Below are positions 8,995 through 16,489 of a DNA stretch of 64,000 bases, piece after piece. The notes under the pieces were generated by a model. That model had not been told where the DNA came from, searched no databases, and saw nothing but the letters and a program-made list of their open reading frames with translations. How positions within the stretch are numbered: position 1 is the stretch's first letter; each line of letters opens with the position of its first letter. The stretch comes from CAYNHF01 sp964397045 (GTDB lineage Bacteria > Actinomycetota > Acidimicrobiia > Spongiisociales > UBA5794): assembly GCA_964397045.1 (NCBI GenBank), contig CAYNHF010000034.1:158185-222184 (forward strand), read 5' to 3'. Both the position numbers and the translations under genes were made by a program.

Positions 8995-9735
8995 TCAGCC
9001 ACCCATGCCTCCCCCGATGACGGCCGCCACCAGTAGGAGCAGCTGGATGGCGACCCACGCCCCAACCAGGCCGATGCCCACCCAGATGATGACGCGCACA
9101 ACGCGGTCTGCTGCTTCTGCTGCAGGACTCGCGGTTCCGGCATCCGGCCCGAGGGCCGCCCGCTGCGCTCGTCGCCAACTCGACGAGAACACGAGGCCAA
9201 TCAATGGCAGCGCAACGATGGTGAGGCCGTGGAGCACCCCCGCCAGGAGGAAGAGGCCGGCCACCTTCGGCGTGGCGGCATTGAGCAACTCGCCCGTCGA
9301 GCCTCGCACCGGCGTCACCTGAGCCAGCATCAGGATGTAAGCAGTCAGCGTCAGGTAGTAGGCGATGTCGATGAGACCCAAGAAGCGATCTCCGGTTGCA
9401 GGGTGGGCCGAGAACACTGCTCCGGCGTACCCCTCTCCAAAACGGCGGATCACAGGACCCATCACTACCACGAAGCTCACCATGATGAAGTCGGCGGCTG
9501 CCTCGATGGACCACCACGGTACGACCCACGTCCCCTCGACGCGATCGCTCGTCAATAGCAGCCAGGCGACGAGGATCGCGGCCCACGCAGCGCCGACCCC
9601 AATTGTCAGCAGCATTCGTGAGCGACGGGCGCGGTCTTCTTCGATCGATCGCTGCACCTTCGCGAAGAGGTCGGGACTCGGCGAGTATTCGTCTGCTGCT
9701 CTCAGGGCACCACGCACCCGATCTTCAACGCTCAT
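8995..9735 (-). CDS. Membrane partner (probable anti-sigma) of the adjacent ECF sigma factor
   Basis: The first 45 residues are hydrophilic and helical (MSVEDRVRGALRAADEYSPSPDLFAKVQ), the usual place for a sigma-binding segment. About five membrane helices follow. The gene starts inside the end of the sigma gene (overlap 9725-9735), so the two are translated together. The membrane part (VMGPVIRRFGEGYAGAVF, then GLIDIAYYLTLTAYIL) is clearly paralogous to the protein at 10325-10723 on the other side of the sigma gene. An anti-sigma role is inferred from overlap and topology only; no zinc-finger motif is present. Confidence 0.7.
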   Translation of the reverse strand: MSVEDRVRGALRAADEYSPSPDLFAKVQRSIEEDRARRSRMLLTIGVGAAWAAILVAWLLLTSDRVEGTWVVPWWSIEAAADFIMVSFVVVMGPVIRRFGEGYAGAVFSAHPATGDRFLGLIDIAYYLTLTAYILMLAQVTPVRGSTGELLNAATPKVAGLFLLAGVLHGLTIVALPLIGLVFSSSWRRAQRAALGPDAGTASPAAEAADRVVRVIIWVGIGLVGAWVAIQLLLLVAAVIGGGMGG

Positions 9736-10240
9736 CCGCCACCTCCAATCGGTCTCGCAGCGCAGCCATGCCGCGGCGACAGTGGGTCTTCACCGAGTTG
9801 GGAGAAATTCCGAGGGTCTCGCCTATCTCGCGTTCGGTCAACTCGAAGTAGAAGCGCAGCACCATGCAGTCTCTCTGCCGGGATGGCAGGGAGCGCAGCC
9901 CTTCGAGCACGATGCGCTCGTCGTCGCCGGCGAGGATCCGGTCCTCAGGAGCTTCCGGCACGGCAGGTGGAGCCAGCGCCTCCTGGTGGCGGAGCGAGAC
10001 CAGACCGCGCCGGTTGTGATCACGCGCCAGGTTGAGCACGATCGAACGCAGGTAGGGCGCCACCTTGCCGGGGTCCTTGATGCGATGGGCATTACGGTGC
10101 AGCCGGATGAAGGCTTCCTGCACGAGGTCTTCGGCCGCGTTGCGATCATCTGTGAATATGCGTGCCATACGTACGAGCGCAGCCCCTTCCTGTTGAAACA
10201 GCTCAGCCACGAGCGCGTCGCGATCGAGTGTGGCTCCCAT
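9725..10240 (-). CDS. ECF RNA polymerase sigma factor
   Basis: A short (about 171 aa) sigma-70 family factor. Region 2 is seen in LVRMARIFTDDRNAAEDLVQEAFIRLHRN and region 4 in LPSRQRDCMVLRFYFELTEREIGETLGISPNSVKTHCRRGMAAL, a typical helix-turn-helix that would bind the -35 element. I chose the ATG at 10240; an in-frame TTG at 10315 would add 25 poorly conserved-looking residues. No strong SD precedes either. The downstream gene overlaps by 11 bases and probably encodes its membrane-bound inhibitor. The signal and target promoters are unknown. Confidence 0.85.
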   Translation of the reverse strand: MGATLDRDALVAELFQQEGAALVRMARIFTDDRNAAEDLVQEAFIRLHRNAHRIKDPGKVAPYLRSIVLNLARDHNRRGLVSLRHQEALAPPAVPEAPEDRILAGDDERIVLEGLRSLPSRQRDCMVLRFYFELTEREIGETLGISPNSVKTHCRRGMAALRDRLEVADER

Positions 10241-10324
10241 CAATACGTGTGTTGTCTGCTCGCCCTCCACATGGGTACAGACGAGCGGCAAGCGACGGGG
10301 GGTGACATATGCCAATCCGCCGCG

Positions 10325-10723
10325 TCAGGCGGCTTTGGGGCGAGGGGTGTCTTCCTCGATGCGGCGGTTGAGCGAAAAGAGCTTGCCGACGATCGGCAGG
10401 ATGAGAACGTTGAAGCCGTGAAGGATTCCCATGATCAGCAGCATGCCGCCGATACGGACCAGCTCATCCTGCAGTTGCCGGGCGTTGACGGTATCTGCCC
10501 ACCCCGATCGTGGTTCGAAAGTAGTGGTGAACAGGATGTAGGACACGAAGATCAGGTAGTAGGCAATGTCCATCAACACCAGGTAGCTCTTACCGGTGCG
10601 GGGGTTCTCGACGAAGACATCCGCGGCGTAGCTGCGGCCGAACCGCTTGATGAGCGGTCCCAGGATGAACACAATCGCCACCAGGACCCCGGTAACAATG
10701 AGTTCGAGCACCCACCAGTCCAT
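10325..10723 (-). CDS. Small polytopic membrane protein, paralogue of the sigma partner protein
   Basis: A 132-residue protein with four probable membrane helices and the core GPLIKRFGRSYAADVF, then LMDIAYYLIFVSYIL. Residue for residue this resembles the membrane core of the protein at 8995-9735 (GPVIRRFGEGYAGAVF, IDIAYYL), but the N-terminal sigma-binding-like tail is missing. The ATG at 10723 has GAGGAGAG upstream; the longer open frame is unlikely. It lies 84 bases upstream of the ECF sigma gene on the same strand. I know no function for this family. Confidence 0.72.
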   Translation of the reverse strand: MDWWVLELIVTGVLVAIVFILGPLIKRFGRSYAADVFVENPRTGKSYLVLMDIAYYLIFVSYILFTTTFEPRSGWADTVNARQLQDELVRIGGMLLIMGILHGFNVLILPIVGKLFSLNRRIEEDTPRPKAA

Positions 10724-10844
10724 CACTCTCTCCTCACGTCGCTGCCTCATCATGACAGACGAACACCATGCGGTGCCGGGTGACACGAGCCTCGAGCCGT
10801 GGGGATGCGCCCGATAGCCGCCGACTTGCGCCATCATTCTGCCC

Positions 10845-11528
10845 ATGCAACACGGACGCAGCTCGCTCGCCGGCCTTGTGTTGAGTGTTGCCATCGCCTT
10901 CGTGATCACGGCGTGTGGAGGAACTGATACAACCGCGCCTGAGTCCACGGTTTCCCCCCCCTCCTCCACCACCACCACCTCGATTCCGGCGGAGTCGAGC
11001 GAGGGAGCCGTGCGGACTACTCCCAGCCAGCAGGAAGGCCCCTACTACCCCGTGGAGAAGCCGGCGGAGCGCGACAACGACCTCACGACCGTCGGCGCCG
11101 GTGTCGGACTGCCCCAGGGTGACGTACTCGCACTCGACGGGCTGCTGATCTACAGCGACGGCTCGCCCGTCGCGAACGCCACCATCGAGATCTGGCAAAC
11201 CGACGCCTCCGGAATCTATCTTCACCCCGACTTCGCAGGCCGGCCCACCGATCCCGCGTTCCAGTACTACGGAGAAACGCTGACCGACTCCGTGGGCGAG
11301 TGGAGCTTCCTGACGATCCTCCCGGCTGCGTACGAGAGTCGCCCCCCGCACATCCACGTCAAAGTACTCGTCGACGGCGACGAAGTGCTCACCACCCAGA
11401 TCTACTTCTCCTCGATTGGTTCCAATTCGGCGACGGCGGAGGCACTGCTGGTCGCCGAGGTCTTCCCTGCTCCTGCCGGTTCAGACGCGGACCTCATGGC
11501 GAGCCACGCGATCGTCCTCGCCGGCTGA
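10845..11528 (+). CDS. Exported lipoprotein with intradiol dioxygenase-like domain
   Basis: The N-terminus is a lipoprotein signal (GLVLSVAIAFVITAC, lipid-anchored Cys about residue 24), followed by a Ser/Thr-rich linker and a protocatechuate 3,4-dioxygenase-like fold. Typical motifs are EGPYYP, the WQTDASGIYLH stretch and PPHIHVKV. The four Fe(III) ligands of the family (Tyr in GIY, Tyr in AAYESRP, the two His of HIH) all appear to be present, so the enzyme may be active on catechol-like or other aromatic diols outside the cell. Cytoplasmic intradiol enzymes have no lipobox. No ring-cleavage pathway genes lie next to it, so the substrate is unknown. Confidence 0.8.
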   Translation: MQHGRSSLAGLVLSVAIAFVITACGGTDTTAPESTVSPPSSTTTTSIPAESSEGAVRTTPSQQEGPYYPVEKPAERDNDLTTVGAGVGLPQGDVLALDGLLIYSDGSPVANATIEIWQTDASGIYLHPDFAGRPTDPAFQYYGETLTDSVGEWSFLTILPAAYESRPPHIHVKVLVDGDEVLTTQIYFSSIGSNSATAEALLVAEVFPAPAGSDADLMASHAIVLAG

Positions 11529-11570
11529 CCGACCGCGCGGTCTCCTACCTGCCCGGTTGTGACCGTTGTC

Positions 11571-12479
11571 TCACCAAATGAACGGGGGCTGGGTAATGAG
11601 GTAGCTGTCGAGCCGCATGGTCGGAGCGTCACTGAGCAGGACCTCGAAGAACGGTTCGATCCGGTACCCGTGTTCCAGGGCCCAGGACAGTGTGTCTGCC
11701 GCAGACGTGGAGAGACCGATGCTCGTCTTGTCATGCCCGGCGGCGAACGCCAGGGTCTCCTGCTTGACGATGAGCGCAGGTAGGTCGCTGCGATCGAGCG
11801 CCGCCCCCGGCCCGGAGACAAGGCCGGTGCTCGCAAAGAGGTACGCGACCGGCTCCCGGCCCCGCCAGAAGAGGTACGCGGGTCGCTCTGAAAGGAAGAA
11901 CCGGATGTCGACGGGTCGGCGGAAACCGAGCACCTGCTTGTCGATCGAGTTGATCGCCTCCTCCGCAACTTCTCCGGGGCCGACTTCCTCGACCCGCAGG
12001 TTGGTGGGAACCTCGACTGGGGTCGGCTCTTTGGAGAGCGCCAGACCGAGGCCCCTGCCCTTCACCCCGAAGCGCAGGTAGAGGCCAAGCGCGGCTGGGT
12101 GCTGGGTGGCAATCACCGATCGGTGCCTGCCCCAGCCGAGGGGAAACGCACGCTCGAGGAGACCGCGGCCGACCCCGGTGGCCTGGGCGTCGGGAGATAC
12201 GAAGAAGTGAGTCAGTTGGACATGGCTCCCACGTTCGATCGCGCGCGCCATGCCGATCACACGACCCGACTCGTCCGCAGCCAGCCAGTCCTCCGCTGCC
12301 GTCCGCTCCAGATGTTCCATGAGCGGCCCCTGCCGCTGCCAGGCCTCTTCGACGTCATCGACAGCATCCGGTGCGAGGAGGCCGATCTGGCGAACGTATG
12401 CCCAGACCGAAGCACGGAATACGGCAAACACCACCCGACGGTCTTCCGGTTCGGCCCTCCGAAAGGTGACTTCGCTCAC
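11571..12479 (-). CDS. GNAT family N-acetyltransferase
   Basis: The N-terminal half is a GCN5-type acyl-CoA transferase domain: HFFVSPDAQATGVGRGLLE contains the R/Q-x-x-G-x-G/A acetyl-CoA loop and ATQHPAALGLYLRFGVKGRG ends the fold. The C-terminal half (VEVPTNLRVEEVGPGEVAE onward) resembles a second, degenerate GNAT-like repeat, so the 302-residue protein is probably a double-domain member. The substrate is not predictable. The GTG at 12479 is chosen; a longer start exists at 12521 without visible support. Confidence 0.78.
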   Translation of the reverse strand: MSEVTFRRAEPEDRRVVFAVFRASVWAYVRQIGLLAPDAVDDVEEAWQRQGPLMEHLERTAAEDWLAADESGRVIGMARAIERGSHVQLTHFFVSPDAQATGVGRGLLERAFPLGWGRHRSVIATQHPAALGLYLRFGVKGRGLGLALSKEPTPVEVPTNLRVEEVGPGEVAEEAINSIDKQVLGFRRPVDIRFFLSERPAYLFWRGREPVAYLFASTGLVSGPGAALDRSDLPALIVKQETLAFAAGHDKTSIGLSTSAADTLSWALEHGYRIEPFFEVLLSDAPTMRLDSYLITQPPFIW

Positions 12480-12542
12480 GGGGTGGAATCCGCAGCTCGT
12501 ATGCGCGCACGGCCGGCGCAATTGCCGGGCATCGTTGTCTCG

Positions 12543-12911
12543 CTACTCGGCCGGAGGCATCTCTGCCTCGACGACACCTACGACGTTGCCTGCAGGATCG
12601 GCAAAGAGACCGAACGTCACCATCCCGGGTACCACGGTCTTCGGAAGCACCGTCTTCGCACCCGCCGCCTCTGCTTTGGAGAGGTGCGCTTCGACATCGT
12701 CGACCTGGACGTAGATCGTGAGGTAGGCCGGCATCTGCTCCGAACCCTTGCCGACCGCGCCGCCGATCCCCGCGAGTTCTGCCGCAACCAGGTTGTAGCC
12801 ATCGAAGCCGGGCGCACCCTCGCTGGTCCACCCGAAGAGTCCCTCGTAGAAGCCGGCGAGTGCATCGCCGTCCGGGCCCATCAGCTCCCAGTGCACAATC
12901 TCGTGTGCCAT
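12543..12911 (-). CDS. VOC (glyoxalase/bleomycin-resistance fold) family protein
   Basis: A 122-residue single vicinal-oxygen-chelate module pair. IVHWELMGPDGDALAGFYEGLFGW is the first beta-alpha-beta-beta-beta unit and YVQVDDVEAHLSKAEAAGAK the second, ending with FADPAGNVVGVVE. Candidate metal ligands are His near the start (HWE) and Glu in VVEAE. Such proteins bind metals and small hydrophobic or electrophilic substrates; the actual one is unknown. The ATG has GGAGGAGGAG a few bases upstream. The gene stands alone behind the hairpin at 13068-13099. Confidence 0.82.
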   Translation of the reverse strand: MAHEIVHWELMGPDGDALAGFYEGLFGWTSEGAPGFDGYNLVAAELAGIGGAVGKGSEQMPAYLTIYVQVDDVEAHLSKAEAAGAKTVLPKTVVPGMVTFGLFADPAGNVVGVVEAEMPPAE

Positions 12912-13067
12912 GGCTCTCCTCCTCCTCGTCGACGGTACCCATCCCAACGTACACGCGGTTCAGCAACTCTGCCTGGTCTTTCGCCGCCGCCCGCGGCAAC
13001 TGGCGGTTGGCGAGCAGTGATGCTCCTCAGGAACCGGGTACCCGCGGCCGCCGCAGCGATTGACGCG

Positions 13068-13099
13068 AGCGAGGGGCCCACCGAAATGGGCCCCTCGCT
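13068..13099 (-). terminator. Strong 13-bp hairpin between two minus-strand genes
   Basis: AGCGAGGGGCCCA pairs perfectly with TGGGCCCCTCGCT around the loop CCGAAA. It begins 17 bases after the stop of the gene at 13116-13622 and is probably its terminator, although no U tract follows. Confidence 0.6.
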
Positions 13100-13115
13100 G
13101 CGAATCAGCGGCTGT

Positions 13116-13622
13116 TCAGTCCTCGAGTGCCTCCACAGCTCCCAGGGTGATGAGTGCCTCCGGGCTGAGGAAATCCTGCGCAAGCAGAATTCCGCCCGAG
13201 GCGCGCATCGCATTGCGGAATGCGATCGCCCAGGTGTGCTCGATCACGAGCAGCATTGCGGCGCCTCCCGCCGGAATGGCCTCGGCCACCGCTGCGATCT
13301 CGTCCGGCCCGAGCCCATATTCGTACTCGTCTGCCGCGGTCAGCGCACCGGCAAGAGCTCCCATCTCTGCGCCGGCCTCACCGTCCGCCCCGAAGCCGAC
13401 CAGAGCGCCTACCCACGCACCGTAGGTCATCGCCTCGTCGAGGGTCAGGTCGCTGGCCTCGGCAGAAAGGATGTTGCCTTCCTCGTCTTTGTATACGCCG
13501 AGCAGGTCGACGATCTTGATGGCGCCGGCGTCGCTGGCGTCCGCCAGACTGCCGATCACGCTGCCGTCGAGTTGCGGGTCGGCGAAACCAATGGCGAGCA
13601 GCTGCAGGGGTCCAATCTCCAT
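13116..13622 (-). CDS. DUF6325/DUF1269-like protein
   Basis: A 168-residue protein starting MEIGPLQLLAIGF, with SLADASDAGAIKIVDLLGVYKDEEGNI. This is the pattern I associate with small DUF6325/DUF1269 proteins of actinobacteria: a ferredoxin-like start and a glycine/alanine-rich middle that may insert in or lie on the membrane (ALVGFGADGEAGAEMGALAGAL). The C-terminal half has an amphipathic helix and a hydrophobic end. No enzymatic motif is visible. The start at 13622 has GGAGGATG in front; the longer open frame upstream is not supported. Function unknown. Confidence 0.7.
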   Translation of the reverse strand: MEIGPLQLLAIGFADPQLDGSVIGSLADASDAGAIKIVDLLGVYKDEEGNILSAEASDLTLDEAMTYGAWVGALVGFGADGEAGAEMGALAGALTAADEYEYGLGPDEIAAVAEAIPAGGAAMLLVIEHTWAIAFRNAMRASGGILLAQDFLSPEALITLGAVEALED

Positions 13623-13745
13623 AACATCCTCCGTGAGTAGCGAACCACCCGAGCCTACTGGTCGCAGACCACTCAGAATCCTTGGTGAAGGCCGGGTGAA
13701 GCGGCTCGACGCACGCGAATGACCCGGGGCGGTCGCTGGCTTCGC

Positions 13746-13793
13746 GCTCAGGCGCTGGAGAGCGACCATGCTCAGGCGCTCGAGAGCGACCAT
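13746..13793. repeat. Two-copy 24-bp tandem repeat
   Basis: The unit GCTCAGGCGCTGGAGAGCGACCAT occurs twice in a row with a single mismatch (G at 13757, C at 13781). It lies in the spacer upstream of the small gene at 13851 and behind the divergent gene at 13622. It could be a duplicated operator or simple slippage. Confidence 0.7.
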
Positions 13794-13850
13794 GCCGAGG
13801 ATCGGCGACCATCTGAGAAAGTACGCGCGACTGCCCACTCCGGCAGCGAG

Positions 13851-14057
13851 ATGTCATCCGAGGCCCTCATCGCGCAGGAAGGCCGTCAGATGCGCCACCT
13901 CGCGATCAAGGACATGGAGGATCGACTGGTGCGGCTGGAACGGGTGTTGGCCGCCACGGCCTCACTCCTGCGTGAGTCTGGCATGACAGAAACCGGACTC
14001 GAGGCGAAGACGCTCGAACTCGCCCGTGAGCGGTATCGAACCTCACCTCAGGAGTGA
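13851..14057 (+). CDS. Small helical hypothetical protein (68 aa)
   Basis: Not recognised. MSSEALIAQEGRQMRHL is followed by a Leu/Arg heptad-like segment (LVRLERVLAATASLL), so a small coiled coil is likely. The frame opens further upstream to 13719 through the 24-bp repeat, but that part looks non-coding. No strong SD is visible before the ATG at 13851. Predicted mainly from composition and amphipathic helix pattern; could be spurious. Confidence 0.4.
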   Translation: MSSEALIAQEGRQMRHLAIKDMEDRLVRLERVLAATASLLRESGMTETGLEAKTLELARERYRTSPQE

Positions 14058-14100
14058 GACTGCCTGCCCTCGAGGGCACCCGCAGCCTGCAAGGTGGACA

Positions 14101-14619
14101 TCAAGCGAACCCGGAGCGTTCGATCAAGCCTCGCACGTAATTGGCCTGGCCGACGTGCTGCAGGTTGTCGTTGACGACACTCACCAGTCTCACCCCGACG
14201 GAAACGGGAGGGTCGTAGCTGTCGTCGATGATGCGATCGAGTTTCTTCGCATCGAGGGTCGCCAGGTACGCCAGGGTGTGCCGGGTGACGGCATCGTGGT
14301 AGTCGACGAGGATCGTCGGGTCATCGGGCTGGATGTTCGCCACCTGTTCGCTCGAGTGGCCGTACCCGACGTCGCCGGGATCGGGAGGCAGCCCGAGCGC
14401 GTCGGCGAACCCGTCCATGATGTAGGCCTGCGGGACACCCGCGATCTCGGAGACGTGGTGGTCCTGCACCCGGGACGTGTGCCACACGAGCCAAGCGACC
14501 GAGTTGGCAGCGGCGTCCGGTCGGTAGACAAGGTCCGTGGTGGCGAGGCCCTTTACCGCTCGCTGCACGCCCTCGCTAACCCGACCAAACGCGTCTGCGA
14601 GGAGGTCGACACTCTGCAT
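14101..14619 (-). CDS. DinB/DUF664 family metal-dependent hydrolase-like protein
   Basis: A 172-residue four-helix-bundle protein of the DinB/mycothiol-S-transferase superfamily. The three metal-binding His are probably those in WLVWHTSRVQDHH and in LQHVGQANYVRG. In actinobacteria many relatives use mycothiol as cofactor; that is family knowledge, not visible here. The ATG at 14619 is 6 bases after TAGCGT on the minus strand, fitting leaderless transcription, so I prefer it to the TTG at 14622. Confidence 0.8.
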   Translation of the reverse strand: MQSVDLLADAFGRVSEGVQRAVKGLATTDLVYRPDAAANSVAWLVWHTSRVQDHHVSEIAGVPQAYIMDGFADALGLPPDPGDVGYGHSSEQVANIQPDDPTILVDYHDAVTRHTLAYLATLDAKKLDRIIDDSYDPPVSVGVRLVSVVNDNLQHVGQANYVRGLIERSGFA

Positions 14620-14659
14620 CAACGCACGCTACCGGTCGTCCACGACGAGGCCGCTGGGC

Positions 14660-14995
14660 TCATCGGCGCTCGGCACGTTCGGAGGCCCGGTACTTGAAAC
14701 GCTCATTGAGATACATGGTGACAATTCCGACGCCCAAGACGATGTACACCACGGTGAAGAGCTTCGAGCCGTCTGTCGATGGAGACAGGTCACCGAAGCC
14801 CACGGTGGAGATCGCCACCACGCTGAAATAGAAGGAGTCGACCCAGCTCCAGTCCTCCAGCAGGTGATATGCGACCGTGCCGATCACAATCAGAAGCACC
14901 GCGGCGGCCGTCAGGATCCTGAACGAATGCTGACTCCAGACAAGCGTGGGGCCTGACGACGCGGCGGGTGCGCCCTTGGCTGGTTGATTACTCAC
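14660..14995 (-). CDS. Two-helix potassium channel family protein
   Basis: An ion_trans_2-type protein of 111 residues. TM1 is ILTAAAVLLIVIGTVAYHLL, then the pore loop FYFSVVAISTVGFGDLSP with selectivity filter TVGFGD, then TM2 LFTVVYIVLGVGIVTMYL and a basic tail. It would form a tetrameric cation (K+) channel and has no cytoplasmic RCK domain. The GTG at 14995 has GGGAGGTC just upstream. An in-frame TTG at 15022 is the alternative. Confidence 0.85.
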   Translation of the reverse strand: MSNQPAKGAPAASSGPTLVWSQHSFRILTAAAVLLIVIGTVAYHLLEDWSWVDSFYFSVVAISTVGFGDLSPSTDGSKLFTVVYIVLGVGIVTMYLNERFKYRASERAERR

Positions 14996-15098
14996 ATGAC
15001 CTCCCGACGTCGCTTGTACCAAACCACATTGACTCCCGGCTTGTGATAGCGGACAACTCTACGAGGCCTACCGGGAACCTCGTACCGGCCCTACGTGA

Positions 15099-15131
15099 AG
15101 AGAGGGCAGGCCACCCGGCACTGCCCTCTCT
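15099..15131 (-). terminator. Perfect 11-bp hairpin, probable terminator
   Basis: AGAGAGGGCAG pairs with CTGCCCTCTCT around an 11-base loop. It lies 20 bases after the stop of the HdeD-like gene (15152) and is followed on the minus strand by a pyrimidine-rich TCTTCACG. It isolates that gene from the channel gene downstream. Confidence 0.65.
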
Positions 15132-15151
15132 CAACAGTGGTTCTGCCTAAC

Positions 15152-15724
15152 CTAAGCGCCTGCACTGACCTTGCCGAACTTGCGCACCTGGAAGGCGAGG
15201 ACGATGTCGATGATGCCGCGCAGCACCGCCCAGATTCCGGCGAACACCAACAGCGTGTAGGCCTTGGTGAGGAACAGCTGGCTCCCCAGCCAGATCCCCA
15301 TGATCAACATCAGGATGCCCGCGACGAGGGTGAGCCACCACAGGTCGTTGGTGTCCTTGGCTGCGAACGCCTCGATCAGCCAGATGATGCCTACCAGCGC
15401 AAACACGAACCCAAGAATGTCGGCGACCGCAACGAAGGTACGTTCCGGGTTGAACAGCGACACCAGGCCGGCGACCAGCAGCAGGGCCCCGAAGACGTAC
15501 CACAGCCACTTCCAGCCCTCGGCAATGGCACCAACGGCCAGGTACTGGATCCCGGCGATGATGAACATGATGCCAATGAGAACCCCGACTGTCGTGACCG
15601 ATTCGGTCTCGATCTGGAGCACCACCATGCCGATGATGATCCAGATTGCGCCGACGATCAACCAAAGCCACCAGTACTTCCCAACTTCGCCGGCCATCTG
15701 GACATCGGACTCTGCTGTGACCAC
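15152..15724 (-). CDS. HdeD/DUF308 family membrane protein
   Basis: A 190-residue protein with six predicted helices in two repeats of three, typical of HdeD/DUF308: YWWLWLIVGAIWIIIGMVVL, GVLIGIMFIIAGIQYLAVGAI, WLWYVFGALLLVAGLVSLFNPERTF, then AVADILGFVFALVGIIWLIEA and so on. In enteric bacteria HdeD acts in acid resistance; its role in actinobacteria is unknown. The GTG at 15724 follows GGGAAGG by 8 bases. Longer starts are unlikely. Confidence 0.82.
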   Translation of the reverse strand: MVTAESDVQMAGEVGKYWWLWLIVGAIWIIIGMVVLQIETESVTTVGVLIGIMFIIAGIQYLAVGAIAEGWKWLWYVFGALLLVAGLVSLFNPERTFVAVADILGFVFALVGIIWLIEAFAAKDTNDLWWLTLVAGILMLIMGIWLGSQLFLTKAYTLLVFAGIWAVLRGIIDIVLAFQVRKFGKVSAGA

Positions 15725-15891
15725 GATTTCGTCCTTCCCATCCCGGCGCTCTCTGCACCGACTGCTGCTCCACAGGCGAATGCCTCTGTTGCGACATTCT
15801 AAGGGCGTCTTTCGCGACCTACCCAAATGCCGACCGTTTCTGTGGCGAGTAGGTTGCGAGACAATGCAACCTGCCAGAGGAGGTCACAGCC

Positions 15892-16380
15892 ATGACTGAT
15901 GCTCCCGTGATCGACACCGCGACTATCGCGGCCGCAGGCCCGTTCATTCGATCTCTCGTCAGAGAGACCGAGGTGAGCGCCACTCCCCTCGACGTGTGGC
16001 TGGCCTGGACCAGCGAAGAGCAGATCGAAGCTTGGTGGGGGCCACCTGCCGCCAACATCGACCTCCGGATCGGGGGCCGCTTCGAACTCCTCTTCGACGC
16101 CGAGGCGCCGGTGGGCCGCCAGGGTGGCGAGGGGTGCCAATACCTCGGGTATGTACCAGGCGAGATGATCTCATTCACATGGAATGCGCCCCCGCACCTC
16201 GCGCTCCGTGAGACCAACACCTGGGTGGTGATCACGTTCGATCCGTTGGGTCCGACCCGGACGAAGGTACGCCTCGTGCACACCGGGTTCCTCGAGGGTC
16301 CGGACTGGGATGCGTATGTGGCCTACTTCGAGGGCGCCTGGACACACGTGCTCCGGTTGCTCGCAGAGCACTGGGACTGA
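15892..16380 (+). CDS. SRPBCC (AHSA1-like) family protein
   Basis: A 162-residue START-like/AHSA1 fold protein. RSLVRETEVSATPLDVWLAWTSEEQIEAWWGP is the usual N-terminal beta-strand and WTD/WWGP signature. IGGRFELLFDAE and GEMISFTWNAP are the middle strands, and a C-terminal helix (WDAYVAYFEGAWTHVLRLLAEHW) covers the ligand cavity. Ligand unknown. The gene has a GAGGAGGT SD 8 bases upstream of its ATG. Confidence 0.83.
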   Translation: MTDAPVIDTATIAAAGPFIRSLVRETEVSATPLDVWLAWTSEEQIEAWWGPPAANIDLRIGGRFELLFDAEAPVGRQGGEGCQYLGYVPGEMISFTWNAPPHLALRETNTWVVITFDPLGPTRTKVRLVHTGFLEGPDWDAYVAYFEGAWTHVLRLLAEHWD

Positions 16381-16489
16381 CGCCGGTTCCCGGCACTCAA
16401 TCCGCCAGTTCGCCAGCCCGGTGCGGAGTCGCGCGATACGCCGCTGCCGACTGCCGTATCGTGTTCGCCGCAGCGAACAAGGGGATCAC

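Noticed and set aside
12099..13640. 513-codon plus-strand open frame
   Set aside because: It runs opposite the GNAT, VOC and DUF6325-like genes and shows no recognisable fold.
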